DNA from: JAIQFL01 sp035295745
Lineage (GTDB): Bacteria; Acidobacteriota; Terriglobia; Bryobacterales; Bryobacteraceae
Length of the DNA: 55,900 nt
Direction: 5' to 3'
NCBI GenBank assembly: GCA_035295745.1
Contig: DATGIL010000016.1
Location: forward strand, 1 to 55,900
The position numbers were made by a program, and so were the translations under genes. The notes beneath the pieces were generated by a model that had not been told where the DNA came from, did not search any database, and saw nothing but the letters and a program-made list of their open reading frames with translations. Within the stretch, counting starts at the first letter, position 1. Every line of letters starts with the position of its first letter. Below are positions 32,700 to 40,820 of this stretch, piece by piece.

Positions 32700-34301
32700 C
32701 TAATACAAGCTCTTGACTTCCGTATTGGCTGGATCGTCGTACCAGGTGCGGTAGAGCAGAATATCTCCATGCTTGATGGCTGACATCAATTCCTCGCGCC
32801 GGTGCGCGATAGGTCCGTCGGCGGTGTTGATCAGACTGAAGGCATTCGGGTACACCGCGCGGATCGCTTCGGGCGTGGCAGCCAGCCCTTCATGCAAGCT
32901 GAAATACGGTGCGGAGAATGCGAAGTAGCGGACATTCTTATGCTCCGGCACCAGCAGCACATCCGGGAAAGTCGCCGCTACCTTTTCCAGAATGTCCGCA
33001 TCCAGCGGCCGGCTCGGGTCGCCGTTGGTGTCCACGTAGAAGAGCGTGGCGCCCCAGCGATTCCGCGCCCAGGCAATCTTCTCCGTCAACAGTGCGGCAG
33101 GGTCTTGGGTGTCTCGCTCAATCGCCGTCTGTTGCTGCGGATCGAAGACCAACTCTTGCGGGCGCACACACACTCCCACGCGAAAGCCGGCATTGCGCAG
33201 GCGTTCGAAATAGGCATCGGCAATGCCCGCCATCTCGGGAGCCATCGCGGTGAACTGACGCGGATCGCCGGCGTAAGTAGCGGTCGGGAACTCTTCGCCT
33301 TCGATATCCCAGGTGATCGCACCCTGTGCATTCATGGATCGCAAGATGCGAGTCGTGGAATCGGCCAGTTGCAGGATCTTTTGTTTGAGGTCCGCGACAC
33401 CGGCCGCGCTCTTCACATCAATGTTGGGGTCGAGCAGCCAGCCTCGAGGATTTTTAGCCGAGTGTGAACCGCTGCTCGCCAGGAAGATCGTACCGATGGG
33501 CCGGCGGTCTTTCCACTGCAAGTGTCCGGGGTAGTGTTCCGCAAATCGCTGCAAGACGTCGTGGCCGAGTTGGGAGACACCCGTGGTTCGCGAACCGAAG
33601 CGGATGGAGAGATGATAAGTATCCGAAACTCCTGGCGCCACCGGCCGCTGAATGTAGGGAAGCATGTCGGGAAGCATGGGGTCGCGGCCGGTGCAGACAC
33701 GCAGGGGAAACGTCGTGTTGCCGGGCCGGTCCAGCGCCCATGGGAAGCCCGAGATCAGGGGCTGTGTAACATCATCATTAGCCAGAACCGCTATGCCGGT
33801 TCCCCAACTCATCCCGATTAGCGTGGGGTCGCCATAGTTGTGACCGAGTAATGGAACCGTGCCATCGTACTCCACCACTTTGCCTGGGAACTTCAAACCA
33901 AGCGGCTCGTAGGACGCCTCTTGCAATGTGTTCTGGGAGCGGTTGGTGACGGTGATTGCGATCGCCAGGCGTCCAGGTGAAGTGGTGTAGCGCGCCGACA
34001 GTTCTCCCCAGGGAAAACGCCGCAACACGGTGCCGGTTTTGGGGTCGACCTCGAGCGAGGAATCGAGGGATGCGGGAGCGGACCGGCCGCTGGAGTCGCG
34101 CATCACGGCGCGCGAAACCCGCAGGTCGCCGAAGGAGAGGAACTCGACCCCGCGGAACTGCAGCGAACTCAGTCCCTGCGAGGTAAACTCGATGGACGGA
34201 TGGGGTTCGCGTGAATGATACACGGCCACTCCGGCTGCACTGCAGCACAGCAGGCACGCGATCAGGATCAGCTTCACCTTGGAACTGGTTGCACTACGCA
34301 T
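32700..34301 (-). CDS. Exported TIM-barrel glycosidase-like protein at the end of the EPS operon
   Basis: A 533-residue protein. The ATG at 34301 follows GGGAGG, and a signal anchor (VKLILIACLLCCSAAGVAV) comes next; its Cys residues leave open a lipoprotein. Residues ~40-240 are a beta-rich domain, and ~270-533 look like a TIM barrel: ITWDIEGEEFP (Trp331, Asp332, Glu334, Glu336), VGVCVRPQELV, LFYVDTNGDPS, VLLVPEHKN and SINTADG-like strands. Acidic residues at strand ends fit a glycoside hydrolase, but I cannot name a family. It is homologous to the gene at 53124-55900, and the two bracket the polysaccharide locus. Role inferred: polymer trimming, release or recognition. It starts 23 bp after the WecA-like gene. 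Confidence 0.68.
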   Translation of the reverse strand: MRSATSSKVKLILIACLLCCSAAGVAVYHSREPHPSIEFTSQGLSSLQFRGVEFLSFGDLRVSRAVMRDSSGRSAPASLDSSLEVDPKTGTVLRRFPWGELSARYTTSPGRLAIAITVTNRSQNTLQEASYEPLGLKFPGKVVEYDGTVPLLGHNYGDPTLIGMSWGTGIAVLANDDVTQPLISGFPWALDRPGNTTFPLRVCTGRDPMLPDMLPYIQRPVAPGVSDTYHLSIRFGSRTTGVSQLGHDVLQRFAEHYPGHLQWKDRRPIGTIFLASSGSHSAKNPRGWLLDPNIDVKSAAGVADLKQKILQLADSTTRILRSMNAQGAITWDIEGEEFPTATYAGDPRQFTAMAPEMAGIADAYFERLRNAGFRVGVCVRPQELVFDPQQQTAIERDTQDPAALLTEKIAWARNRWGATLFYVDTNGDPSRPLDADILEKVAATFPDVLLVPEHKNVRYFAFSAPYFSLHEGLAATPEAIRAVYPNAFSLINTADGPIAHRREELMSAIKHGDILLYRTWYDDPANTEVKSLY

Positions 34302-34324
34302 GGGGCCTCCCAAACTCCGATTCC

Positions 34325-35740
34325 TCATCCCACTGCAGCGCCCGATGTTTCCGGACGCTTCTCCAATAGCAAGCCGTGCATCGCTTCGAGGAAAGGCAGG
34401 ATGATCATTCCTTCGAGCGGAGAGTTGACGGCATGGCGGACGATGGCGTAATCCCCACGCGAAAGCTCGATCCTGACGCTCCAATCGTCATCGTCTGACC
34501 GGCGGGGGTGGCGGACAAATGTCTCCTCGAACCACTGATTCCCCACGTGCAACTGCACGGAGGTGAAGCCGAAGTCGCGGCAGGCTTCCTGGATGATGGG
34601 CCAGCACTCCTCGCCCGAAGCTGAACGCGCTACTGCTTCCTGGAACATTTGCAGCCGGATGTTGGCCTTCAACAGGCGCCGGAATTCGCCGGTCTTTAGC
34701 ATGCGATGCGCCACGCCGAACTCCACATATTTGAGCCGCCGCACGCCGAACCAGACCACTACCGAGAACAGCACGATCGCCGCGCCGCCGAATCGTACGC
34801 CCGTCAAACCCTGGAGCAGCGAACACGCCGCGCCGAGACCACCCACGGCGTAGAGGATCAGCGCGACGTGGCGGGGCCCGAGTCCCATTGCCAGAAGCCG
34901 ATGATGGACGTGGCCCGTATCGGCCTTGAAAATGGGCTGCTGCCGCATGTAGCGCCGGGCAATAGAAAGGGCGACGTCGAGAACAGGTACCGTCATCGCC
35001 AAGAGGGGTGCCGCCATTCCTAAAAGGGTGGCGGATTTCTGACTCCAGATCACGCCGAAACAACCGAGGAGAAAACCTATAAGAAGACTCCCGCAATCGC
35101 CCAGAAAGATGGATGCCGGATTCAAGTTGTAACGCAGGAAGCCGATCAATGCGCCCGCCAACGGAATAGTCGCGACTGCCAGTGCGAAATTGCCTTGGAT
35201 AAGCCCTCCCAGCAGAATCGTTAGCGTGGCGAGAAACCCGATTCCAGCCGCGAGGCCATCGAGCCCATCAATCAGATTGAAGGCGTTGGTGCAGGCCGCC
35301 AGCCACAGCAGAGTGAGCGGCAGGCTCCACCAGTGCGACGTGTGGCCTCCTACTACGATCCGCACGCCGGCCCAGTATGCCCAGGCAGCTCCAGCGAAGT
35401 TGCCCAACAGCTTCTGCCACGACGTGAGGGTAATCAAGTCGTCGAGCAGTCCAGTCGCAAATACGATCCCGGCGGCGGGAAACAGACGCCACACCAGGCT
35501 CATGTTGTCGGCTACGATACGGCCATCACGATGGGCGAAGATCAGAAGAATGGAAAAAGACAGGGTATAAGCCAGGGCGATGGCGATTCCACCGACGCGC
35601 GGAATCGGATTGTGATGCAGTTTGCGATGCCCGTCGGGGCGATCCACCAGCCCCAACCTACAAGCGGCTTTGGTGCACAGCGGGGTGAGCAACGTAGCCG
35701 CGAAAAAGGAACACACCAGAAGATAGCAGAGGACATTCAT
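34325..35740 (-). CDS. WecA/MraY-family glycosyl-1-phosphate transferase with C-terminal extension
   Basis: A 471-residue polytopic protein. The ATG at 35740 follows GGAGA. Family motifs in order: VDRPDGHRKLHHNPIPRVGG, FATGLLDDLITL, NAFNLIDGLDGLAAG, FLRYNLNPASIFLGDCGS and HVHHRLLAMGLG. It should transfer a sugar-1-phosphate from a UDP-sugar to undecaprenyl phosphate and so start the repeat unit. WecA is ~350-370 residues; here residues ~340-471 form an extra soluble domain (QMFQEAVARSASGEECWPII, FTSVQLHVGNQWFEETF). No WbaP-like enzyme is in the locus, so this is the likely initiator. Confidence 0.88.
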   Translation of the reverse strand: MNVLCYLLVCSFFAATLLTPLCTKAACRLGLVDRPDGHRKLHHNPIPRVGGIAIALAYTLSFSILLIFAHRDGRIVADNMSLVWRLFPAAGIVFATGLLDDLITLTSWQKLLGNFAGAAWAYWAGVRIVVGGHTSHWWSLPLTLLWLAACTNAFNLIDGLDGLAAGIGFLATLTILLGGLIQGNFALAVATIPLAGALIGFLRYNLNPASIFLGDCGSLLIGFLLGCFGVIWSQKSATLLGMAAPLLAMTVPVLDVALSIARRYMRQQPIFKADTGHVHHRLLAMGLGPRHVALILYAVGGLGAACSLLQGLTGVRFGGAAIVLFSVVVWFGVRRLKYVEFGVAHRMLKTGEFRRLLKANIRLQMFQEAVARSASGEECWPIIQEACRDFGFTSVQLHVGNQWFEETFVRHPRRSDDDDWSVRIELSRGDYAIVRHAVNSPLEGMIILPFLEAMHGLLLEKRPETSGAAVG

Positions 35741-35743
35741 GGT

Positions 35744-36955
35744 TTATGTCTCCAACACTCTGGAAACGCATTTGGGTATGACATAAGAACTTTCCGGCAG
35801 CCCGAGAATCGCCGCGATCCGGGCCACGCCGATACCGATGTCGTAGTGATTCTCAAAGGCCTTGCGCGCGCGGGCTCCGGCATTTCGAGCCATGCTGCGA
35901 TCGCGCTGTAGCTTCGATAAGAGCGCGGTCAGGCCCGCGACATCGCCATCATCGACGCGCCATCCGCAATCGTGACGCTCCACCAGGCGAGCTGCTGAGG
36001 CATCGAGCGGCCCAATAAATAGAATGGGCCGGCCGGCGGCCATCAGGCCGTAGACCTTGCTCGGTACCACCGTACCCGAACACTCGCGCCGCAGCGTGAC
36101 CAGGCCGATATCCGCTGCACCGAGGCTGGCAGCAACATCTCTGCGGCTGGCATAGGGCAGAAACGTGACGTTGCCCGTTGGACGCTGTTGGTTGCGAAGT
36201 TCGAGCTCCGCGCGGCGGGCGCCGCCACCAGCGAACGAGAAGCGGAAGCGAGGATCGCCCGCGAGCGTTTCCATGGCGCCGGCGATGGTATCGATATCGT
36301 GCGATAGCCCCAGATTGCCCGAGTACAGGATGTGCAGATCGGGAGCCTCACGCGGAGGCTGCGGTCGAATCTCCTCTCCATCGGCCCAGTTGTCCGCCAC
36401 GTGAATCCGCGACGCGGGGATACCCCGCTTGCGAAGTCGCGCTTCCATGCAAGGCCCCAGAGCGATAATGGCGTCCGAGCGGCGGCGGCAATAGTCGGCG
36501 ACCAGGCCCAGCGCGCGGTCAGCCCATCCTCCCTCGCGCATAGCCTGCAAACTTACCAGCGCGTCGGGAAACAAATCCATCTCCCAAATCACGTGACGCA
36601 CGCCGCGAAGGCGTTGCAGAAACTCGCCGATCACAGAGAGCAGCGGCGGAGTAGTCATGGTGACGACGACATCCGGACGCTCGCAGCGAATGGCCTTCCA
36701 GAAGGCGCCGGTGAAGAAGGAAAGATACGACAGGGCCCGGCCGGAAACACTGCGCGCGAACGGGACGCCTCGAACGTGCAGAATTCGCGCCGGTGGCGCG
36801 TTGGTCAACGGAGCCGCATCGGCGTACTTATTGCCGCTCGCGATCACGGTGATGTCGTGGCCCTGCGCGCCGAGGTGGCGCACCAGATCCTCCAGAAACT
36901 GGCCGGTTGCCGCGGCATCCGGCCAGAAGAACTGGTTGATGAACAGGATCTTCAT
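35744..36955 (-). CDS. Family 4 glycosyltransferase (WcaI/WbuB-like)
   Basis: A 403-residue GT-B enzyme. The ATG at 36955 shares one base with the TAA of the upstream GDP-fucose synthase gene. The N-terminus MKILFINQFFWPDAAATGQF and the segment VTMTTPPLLSVIGEFLQRL are typical of the WcaI/WbuB group; HVADNWADGEEI and ILYSGNLGLSHDID lie in the second Rossmann domain. The usual EX7E motif is replaced by ECSGTVVPSKVYGLMAAG, as in that group. Relatives add fucose or N-acetylfucosamine. The adjacent gmd and fcl genes support a fucosyl donor here. Confidence 0.84.
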   Translation of the reverse strand: MKILFINQFFWPDAAATGQFLEDLVRHLGAQGHDITVIASGNKYADAAPLTNAPPARILHVRGVPFARSVSGRALSYLSFFTGAFWKAIRCERPDVVVTMTTPPLLSVIGEFLQRLRGVRHVIWEMDLFPDALVSLQAMREGGWADRALGLVADYCRRRSDAIIALGPCMEARLRKRGIPASRIHVADNWADGEEIRPQPPREAPDLHILYSGNLGLSHDIDTIAGAMETLAGDPRFRFSFAGGGARRAELELRNQQRPTGNVTFLPYASRRDVAASLGAADIGLVTLRRECSGTVVPSKVYGLMAAGRPILFIGPLDASAARLVERHDCGWRVDDGDVAGLTALLSKLQRDRSMARNAGARARKAFENHYDIGIGVARIAAILGLPESSYVIPKCVSRVLET

Positions 36956-37905
36956 TACGACGCCCCGATGGTCTGGCGGCTGGAGCGATACCACGCGATG
37001 GTCTCGCTGAGGCCCTCCCGCAGCTCGGTCGAGGCGCGGAAGCCGAATTCCCTTTGCGCCCGACTGATATCCAGGCAACGGCGGGGTTGTCCATTAGGCT
37101 TCGAGCTGTCCCAATGAAACTCCCCGCGGAAGTTCGTGAGGTCCGCGATCAGGCGCGCCAGATCGGCAATCGAGATCTCCTGGCCCGTGCCGATATTTAC
37201 TGGATCGGACTTCTCATAGAGTCGAGTCGCCAAAACGATCGCCCGCGCGGCGTCTCGCACGAATATGAACTCACGGGTCGCGCTTCCGTCTCCCCAGAGC
37301 TCCAGACTGGAGGCGCCTCGCTCCTGCGCCTCCACGCACTTCCGAATCAGCGCGGGAATTACGTGCGAGGTCTCCAGATCGAAATGGTCGCGCGGACCAT
37401 ACAAGTTGACCGGGATGACATAAATAGCATTGAGGCCGAATTGCTGGCGATACGTCTGGCACTGTACCAGCAGAGACTTTTTGGCGATACCGTAGGGCGC
37501 GTTGGTCTCCTCGGGGTAACCGTTCCACAGGTCGTCTTCCGAGAACGGCACCGACGCGAACTTCGGATAGGCGCAAACCGTGCCGAGAACCACCAGTTTG
37601 CCCGTCCGGTAACGGCGCGCCGCTTCGATTACGTGTAACCCCATCACAGCATTGTCATAGAAGAATTCGCCTGGGCGATTTCGGTTCGCTCCGATGCCTC
37701 CCACCACAGCCGCGGCGTGGATCACAACATCGGGACGGTAGAACTGAAAGACCTTGGAGACATCGCTGGCCTGGCGCAGGTCATAGTCGGAGCTGCGTAT
37801 GGATATGACTTGTGTGCAGCCCGCTTGCTGCAGTTCTTCGACGATGTGACCACCGAGAAAGCCTGCGCCTCCAGTCACCAGAATCGTTTGGTTTTGTAAG
37901 TTCAT
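36955..37905 (-). CDS. fcl: GDP-L-fucose synthase
   Basis: A 316-residue short-chain dehydrogenase; start at the ATG at 37905 (MNLQNQTILVTGGAGFLGG). NADP binding is at TGGAGFLGGHI; the catalytic region GTVCAYPKFASVPFSEDDLWNG and YGIAKKSL (YxxxK) matches GMER/Fcl. It converts GDP-4-keto-6-deoxy-mannose, made by the gmd product upstream, to GDP-L-fucose by epimerisation and NADPH reduction. The Cys in VCAYP corresponds to the epimerase base of the family. Two intercistronic hairpins separate it from gmd, whereas most other genes of the operon overlap. Confidence 0.92.
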   Translation of the reverse strand: MNLQNQTILVTGGAGFLGGHIVEELQQAGCTQVISIRSSDYDLRQASDVSKVFQFYRPDVVIHAAAVVGGIGANRNRPGEFFYDNAVMGLHVIEAARRYRTGKLVVLGTVCAYPKFASVPFSEDDLWNGYPEETNAPYGIAKKSLLVQCQTYRQQFGLNAIYVIPVNLYGPRDHFDLETSHVIPALIRKCVEAQERGASSLELWGDGSATREFIFVRDAARAIVLATRLYEKSDPVNIGTGQEISIADLARLIADLTNFRGEFHWDSSKPNGQPRRCLDISRAQREFGFRASTELREGLSETIAWYRSSRQTIGAS

Positions 37906-37910
37906 AGTTT

Positions 37911-37958
37911 GTACCGAAAAAGCCGGCACTTAGCCGGCGGTACAGGCGACTTGGCCTG
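37911..37958. promoter_or_regulatory. Two stem-loops between gmd and fcl
   Basis: GTACCG (37911-37916) pairs with CGGTAC (37938-37943), enclosing GCCGGC (37922-37927) paired with GCCGGC (37933-37938) around ACTTA. A second stem follows, CAGGC (37943-37947) with GCCTG (37954-37958). They occupy almost the whole 64-bp gap between gmd and fcl. No T-run follows on the transcribed (minus) strand, so mRNA processing or differential stability is likelier than termination. Confidence 0.5.
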
Positions 37959-37969
37959 CGACACATCCT

Positions 37970-38986
37970 TTACGACATGGCATGCGTGGCCAGCAACGGC
38001 GTACGATTGCCCGAATCGCATTCGGCAAGGTCTGCATCCACCATCAGGCGCACCAGTTGTTCGAAATTCACTTTGGGCTCCCACCCCAACTGGCGTCTGG
38101 CCTTGGTGCAATCCGCGAGCAAGTAATCTACCTCGGCAGGACGTTCGTATCTCGGATCGATCGCGACGTAATCGCGCCAATCCAGCCCGACGTGCGCGAA
38201 GGCCTTCTCTACGAACTCGCGGACGCTGTGCGCTTCGCCCGTACCGATGACGTAATCGTCAGGCTCGTCCTGCTGTAGCATCAGCCACATCGCTTCCACG
38301 TAGTCAGGGGCGTATCCCCAATCGCGGCGCGCATTCAAGTTGCCGAGGAAGAGCTTGTCTTGCAGTCCGCGCTTGATGCGGGCCACCGCCCGAGTGACCT
38401 TGCGCGTCACGAAGGTCTCGCCGCGGCGAGGCGATTCGTGATTGAACAGAATTCCCGAGGAGGCATGCACCTGGTAAGCCTCGCGGTAGTTCACCGTGAC
38501 GGTGTGCGCGAAGAGTTTGGCACAGGCGTAGGGACTGCGCGGGTGAAAACGCGTATTCTCGCTTTGGGGAGGCGGTGCAGCGCCGAACATCTCGCTCGAG
38601 GACGCCTGATAATACCGGCAGCGCGGGGCCGCACGCCATGCCGCGTCGAGAATGCGCAGCGCGCCGAGCGCCGTAATGTCGGCCGTACTCTCGGGCACCT
38701 CGAAGCTCACGCGCACGTGGCTCATCGCCGCGAGATTGTAGACCTCATCGGGCTCAATTTCGTTCATCAGCCGCGTGAGAGACGGACCGTCCGCAAGATC
38801 CGCATAGTGGATCAATAGCCGCGCGCCAGATTCGTGCGCGTCCTGATAGATGTGATCGACACGGCTCGTATTCAGTGAGGAAACGCGCCGCTTGAGGCCA
38901 TGGACCTCATAACCCTTCGAGAGCAGGAACTCCGCCAGGTACGATCCGTCCTGGCCGGTGAGACCGGTGATGACCGCTTTCTTCAT
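37970..38986 (-). CDS. gmd: GDP-mannose 4,6-dehydratase
   Basis: A 338-residue extended short-chain dehydrogenase. NADP is bound at ITGLTGQDGSYLAEFLL, the hallmark N-terminus of GMD. YQASSSEMFG gives the catalytic Ser/Glu region, SPYACAKLFAH the YxxxK pair, and NHESPRRGETFVTRKVTRA the GMD-specific loop. It makes GDP-4-keto-6-deoxy-D-mannose, the substrate of the fcl product encoded next. The start codon overlaps the stop of the acetyltransferase gene by 4 bp. The product could also feed GDP-rhamnose synthesis, but the adjacent fcl points to fucose. Confidence 0.94.
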   Translation of the reverse strand: MKKAVITGLTGQDGSYLAEFLLSKGYEVHGLKRRVSSLNTSRVDHIYQDAHESGARLLIHYADLADGPSLTRLMNEIEPDEVYNLAAMSHVRVSFEVPESTADITALGALRILDAAWRAAPRCRYYQASSSEMFGAAPPPQSENTRFHPRSPYACAKLFAHTVTVNYREAYQVHASSGILFNHESPRRGETFVTRKVTRAVARIKRGLQDKLFLGNLNARRDWGYAPDYVEAMWLMLQQDEPDDYVIGTGEAHSVREFVEKAFAHVGLDWRDYVAIDPRYERPAEVDYLLADCTKARRQLGWEPKVNFEQLVRLMVDADLAECDSGNRTPLLATHAMS

Positions 38987-39576
38987 AGCACTTCCGAATG
39001 GACGGCTTCCGCCGCCCGATTCGCCTTTCTGATCTGTCGATTTCTCAGGAACACCGCAGGATTGCCACCATGAATTTCAAACGCCGGGACGCGCCTGGTG
39101 ACCACGCTGCCCGCCGTAACCACCGCGCATTCGCCCACGATCGAGCCTGGCCCGACAACCGCCCTCGCCCCGATCCACGCGCCGTCTGCAACGGAGATCT
39201 TTCCGACCAACAGCCCGAACGCCGGGTCGGACCAGTCGTGATTGCCGCAGCACAGATATGCACCTTGTGAGATGCAGACATCGCTGCCTAACGTGACCTC
39301 GGCGAGGTTGTCGATCCAGCAGTCCTCGCCGATCCAGCAATGGTCGCCCGTTGTGAGCAGCCAGGGATACTTCACGCGCACACCCGGCTTGATGACTACC
39401 CCACGGCCGATCCGCGCTCCGAATAGCCGGAGCACCGCCAGGCGCGCTCCCGACAACGGCAGCAGAGGGAATCGCACCAGCGGCGATCCCAGGAAGAACC
39501 AAGCCGCCTGCACCAGCCGCGAGCGCCCGGGCCGATACCATTCGTTGTGGAACGCGGACAGGTCCACCGCGCTCAT
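38983..39576 (-). CDS. WcaF-like left-handed beta-helix acetyltransferase
   Basis: A 197-residue hexapeptide-repeat protein. An N-terminal hydrophobic patch (LVQAAWFFLGSPLVRFPLLP) precedes the left-handed beta-helix, with repeats such as IGRGVVIKPGV, IGEDCWIDNLAEVTLG and IGARAVVGPGSIVG. GNHDWSDPAFGLL contains the catalytic His of the WcaF/NodL group. It probably O-acetylates a sugar of the repeat unit using acetyl-CoA. The start ATG overlaps the stop of the preceding glycosyltransferase gene (ATGA), and its own stop overlaps gmd. Confidence 0.88.
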   Translation of the reverse strand: MSAVDLSAFHNEWYRPGRSRLVQAAWFFLGSPLVRFPLLPLSGARLAVLRLFGARIGRGVVIKPGVRVKYPWLLTTGDHCWIGEDCWIDNLAEVTLGSDVCISQGAYLCCGNHDWSDPAFGLLVGKISVADGAWIGARAVVGPGSIVGECAVVTAGSVVTRRVPAFEIHGGNPAVFLRNRQIRKANRAAEAVHSEVL

Positions 39577-40820
39577 GAATGCGCTCCTGGTGTCCGGTAA
39601 ATTTCGACGCTGGAGGGAAGTTGTCCACCCAACAGCCAGTCGTAGATTCTCGTAAGTTGGCGGCCGACGGTTTCCCAGGTGTACCGCCTTAAGATGAGGT
39701 CCTGGCCGTTGCGTCCCATTCTTTGCCGTTCGCTCGGGCTGGCATTGAGCACGCGGATCAGTGCAGCTTCCAGTTGGCGCGCATCGGGTTCGACCACCTC
39801 GCCGCAGCCATGCTCGGCCACCTCAGGAAAATGACAAGGCGTGGTGATGACCACCGGGACCGCCATCGCCATCGCCTCCAGCACCGCCATGCTGAAACCC
39901 TCGGAGTACGATGGGAGAACGAACAACTCGGAGGCGGCCAGCGCGCTCCACTTCAGGCCCGAAGCGAGCATCCCCGTGAACGTCACCGCGTCACGCATAT
40001 CGAGCATGTCTACGAGTTCTTCGGTGGAAGCTCGGGCGTTCTCGAAGTCGGGACCGGCCAACACCAGATGATGATCGGGGTACTTGCGGCGCAGCCGACT
40101 CCACGTCTGGCAGAGGATGTCGAGCCCCTTCTTGGGATGCAGGCGGCTCAGGAAGAGCAGGAGCCGTTTGTTCTTCAACTGCGGCCATATCTCCAGGAAG
40201 CGATCGGGGGTCGCGCCCACTGGAACGTCCACGCCGTTGGGAATGATCGCCACCGGAGCGTGAGCGTGGAATTGGCGATAGTCGTCCACTTCACTGCGGG
40301 TGAGCGCCTGCAAGCAGGCCGCGCCCTGTAGATTGGGGCGTTCGACCAGCGCCGAGTACACCATTTTCTTGAGGCGCTTCTGCTGCAATGCCCAGCCTTC
40401 CAACATGCCGTGCGCGGCCACGATGTACGGCTTGCCGGCCTCGCGCGCCAGCGCCGCCGCCATCGCGCAATGCTCTCCCCAAATGCCGTGGATGTGGACG
40501 CCGTCCACCGCCTCGATAAGGTTCTGCAACTGGCTCTTCCACGTAGGATTGCGAATCCATGCGGAGCGGCCCCTGGGAAAGCGGAAGACGTGCAGGTTTC
40601 GTTGCTCCAGGTGCGCCAGATTCTCCTCCGGTCCGGTAAACGCGGCGATCGGCGCGAAGTGGCGAGCTACACTCTCAGCCGCCTGCGCCAGCAACGGCAC
40701 GCTTCCGGCAATGCCGCCGAACCGCGGATCCAGATGTTCCGCAACTTGCAGCCAAACGGCCGACGCTTTTTTGGCTTCCGCTTTTTCTTCAATCGCGAGA
40801 CTATATGCACTGGCTGGCAA
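39573..40820 (-). CDS. Family 4 glycosyltransferase
   Basis: About 415 residues, GT-B fold. The start is set at a TTG at 40820 because GGAGG lies 9 bp before it; this gives a 20-bp overlap with the preceding gene. A longer frame starts at 40865. Motifs: HLDPRFGGIAGSVPLLAQA near the N-terminus, HIHGIWGEHCAMAAALA, IIPNGVDVPVG, LLLFLSRLHPKKGLDIL, and PSYSEGFSMAVLEAMAMA (EX7E). The HPKKG pattern and overall length resemble enzymes that use GDP- or UDP-sugars in exopolysaccharide assembly. Donor and acceptor are unknown. Confidence 0.85.
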   Translation of the reverse strand: MPASAYSLAIEEKAEAKKASAVWLQVAEHLDPRFGGIAGSVPLLAQAAESVARHFAPIAAFTGPEENLAHLEQRNLHVFRFPRGRSAWIRNPTWKSQLQNLIEAVDGVHIHGIWGEHCAMAAALAREAGKPYIVAAHGMLEGWALQQKRLKKMVYSALVERPNLQGAACLQALTRSEVDDYRQFHAHAPVAIIPNGVDVPVGATPDRFLEIWPQLKNKRLLLFLSRLHPKKGLDILCQTWSRLRRKYPDHHLVLAGPDFENARASTEELVDMLDMRDAVTFTGMLASGLKWSALAASELFVLPSYSEGFSMAVLEAMAMAVPVVITTPCHFPEVAEHGCGEVVEPDARQLEAALIRVLNASPSERQRMGRNGQDLILRRYTWETVGRQLTRIYDWLLGGQLPSSVEIYRTPGAHS

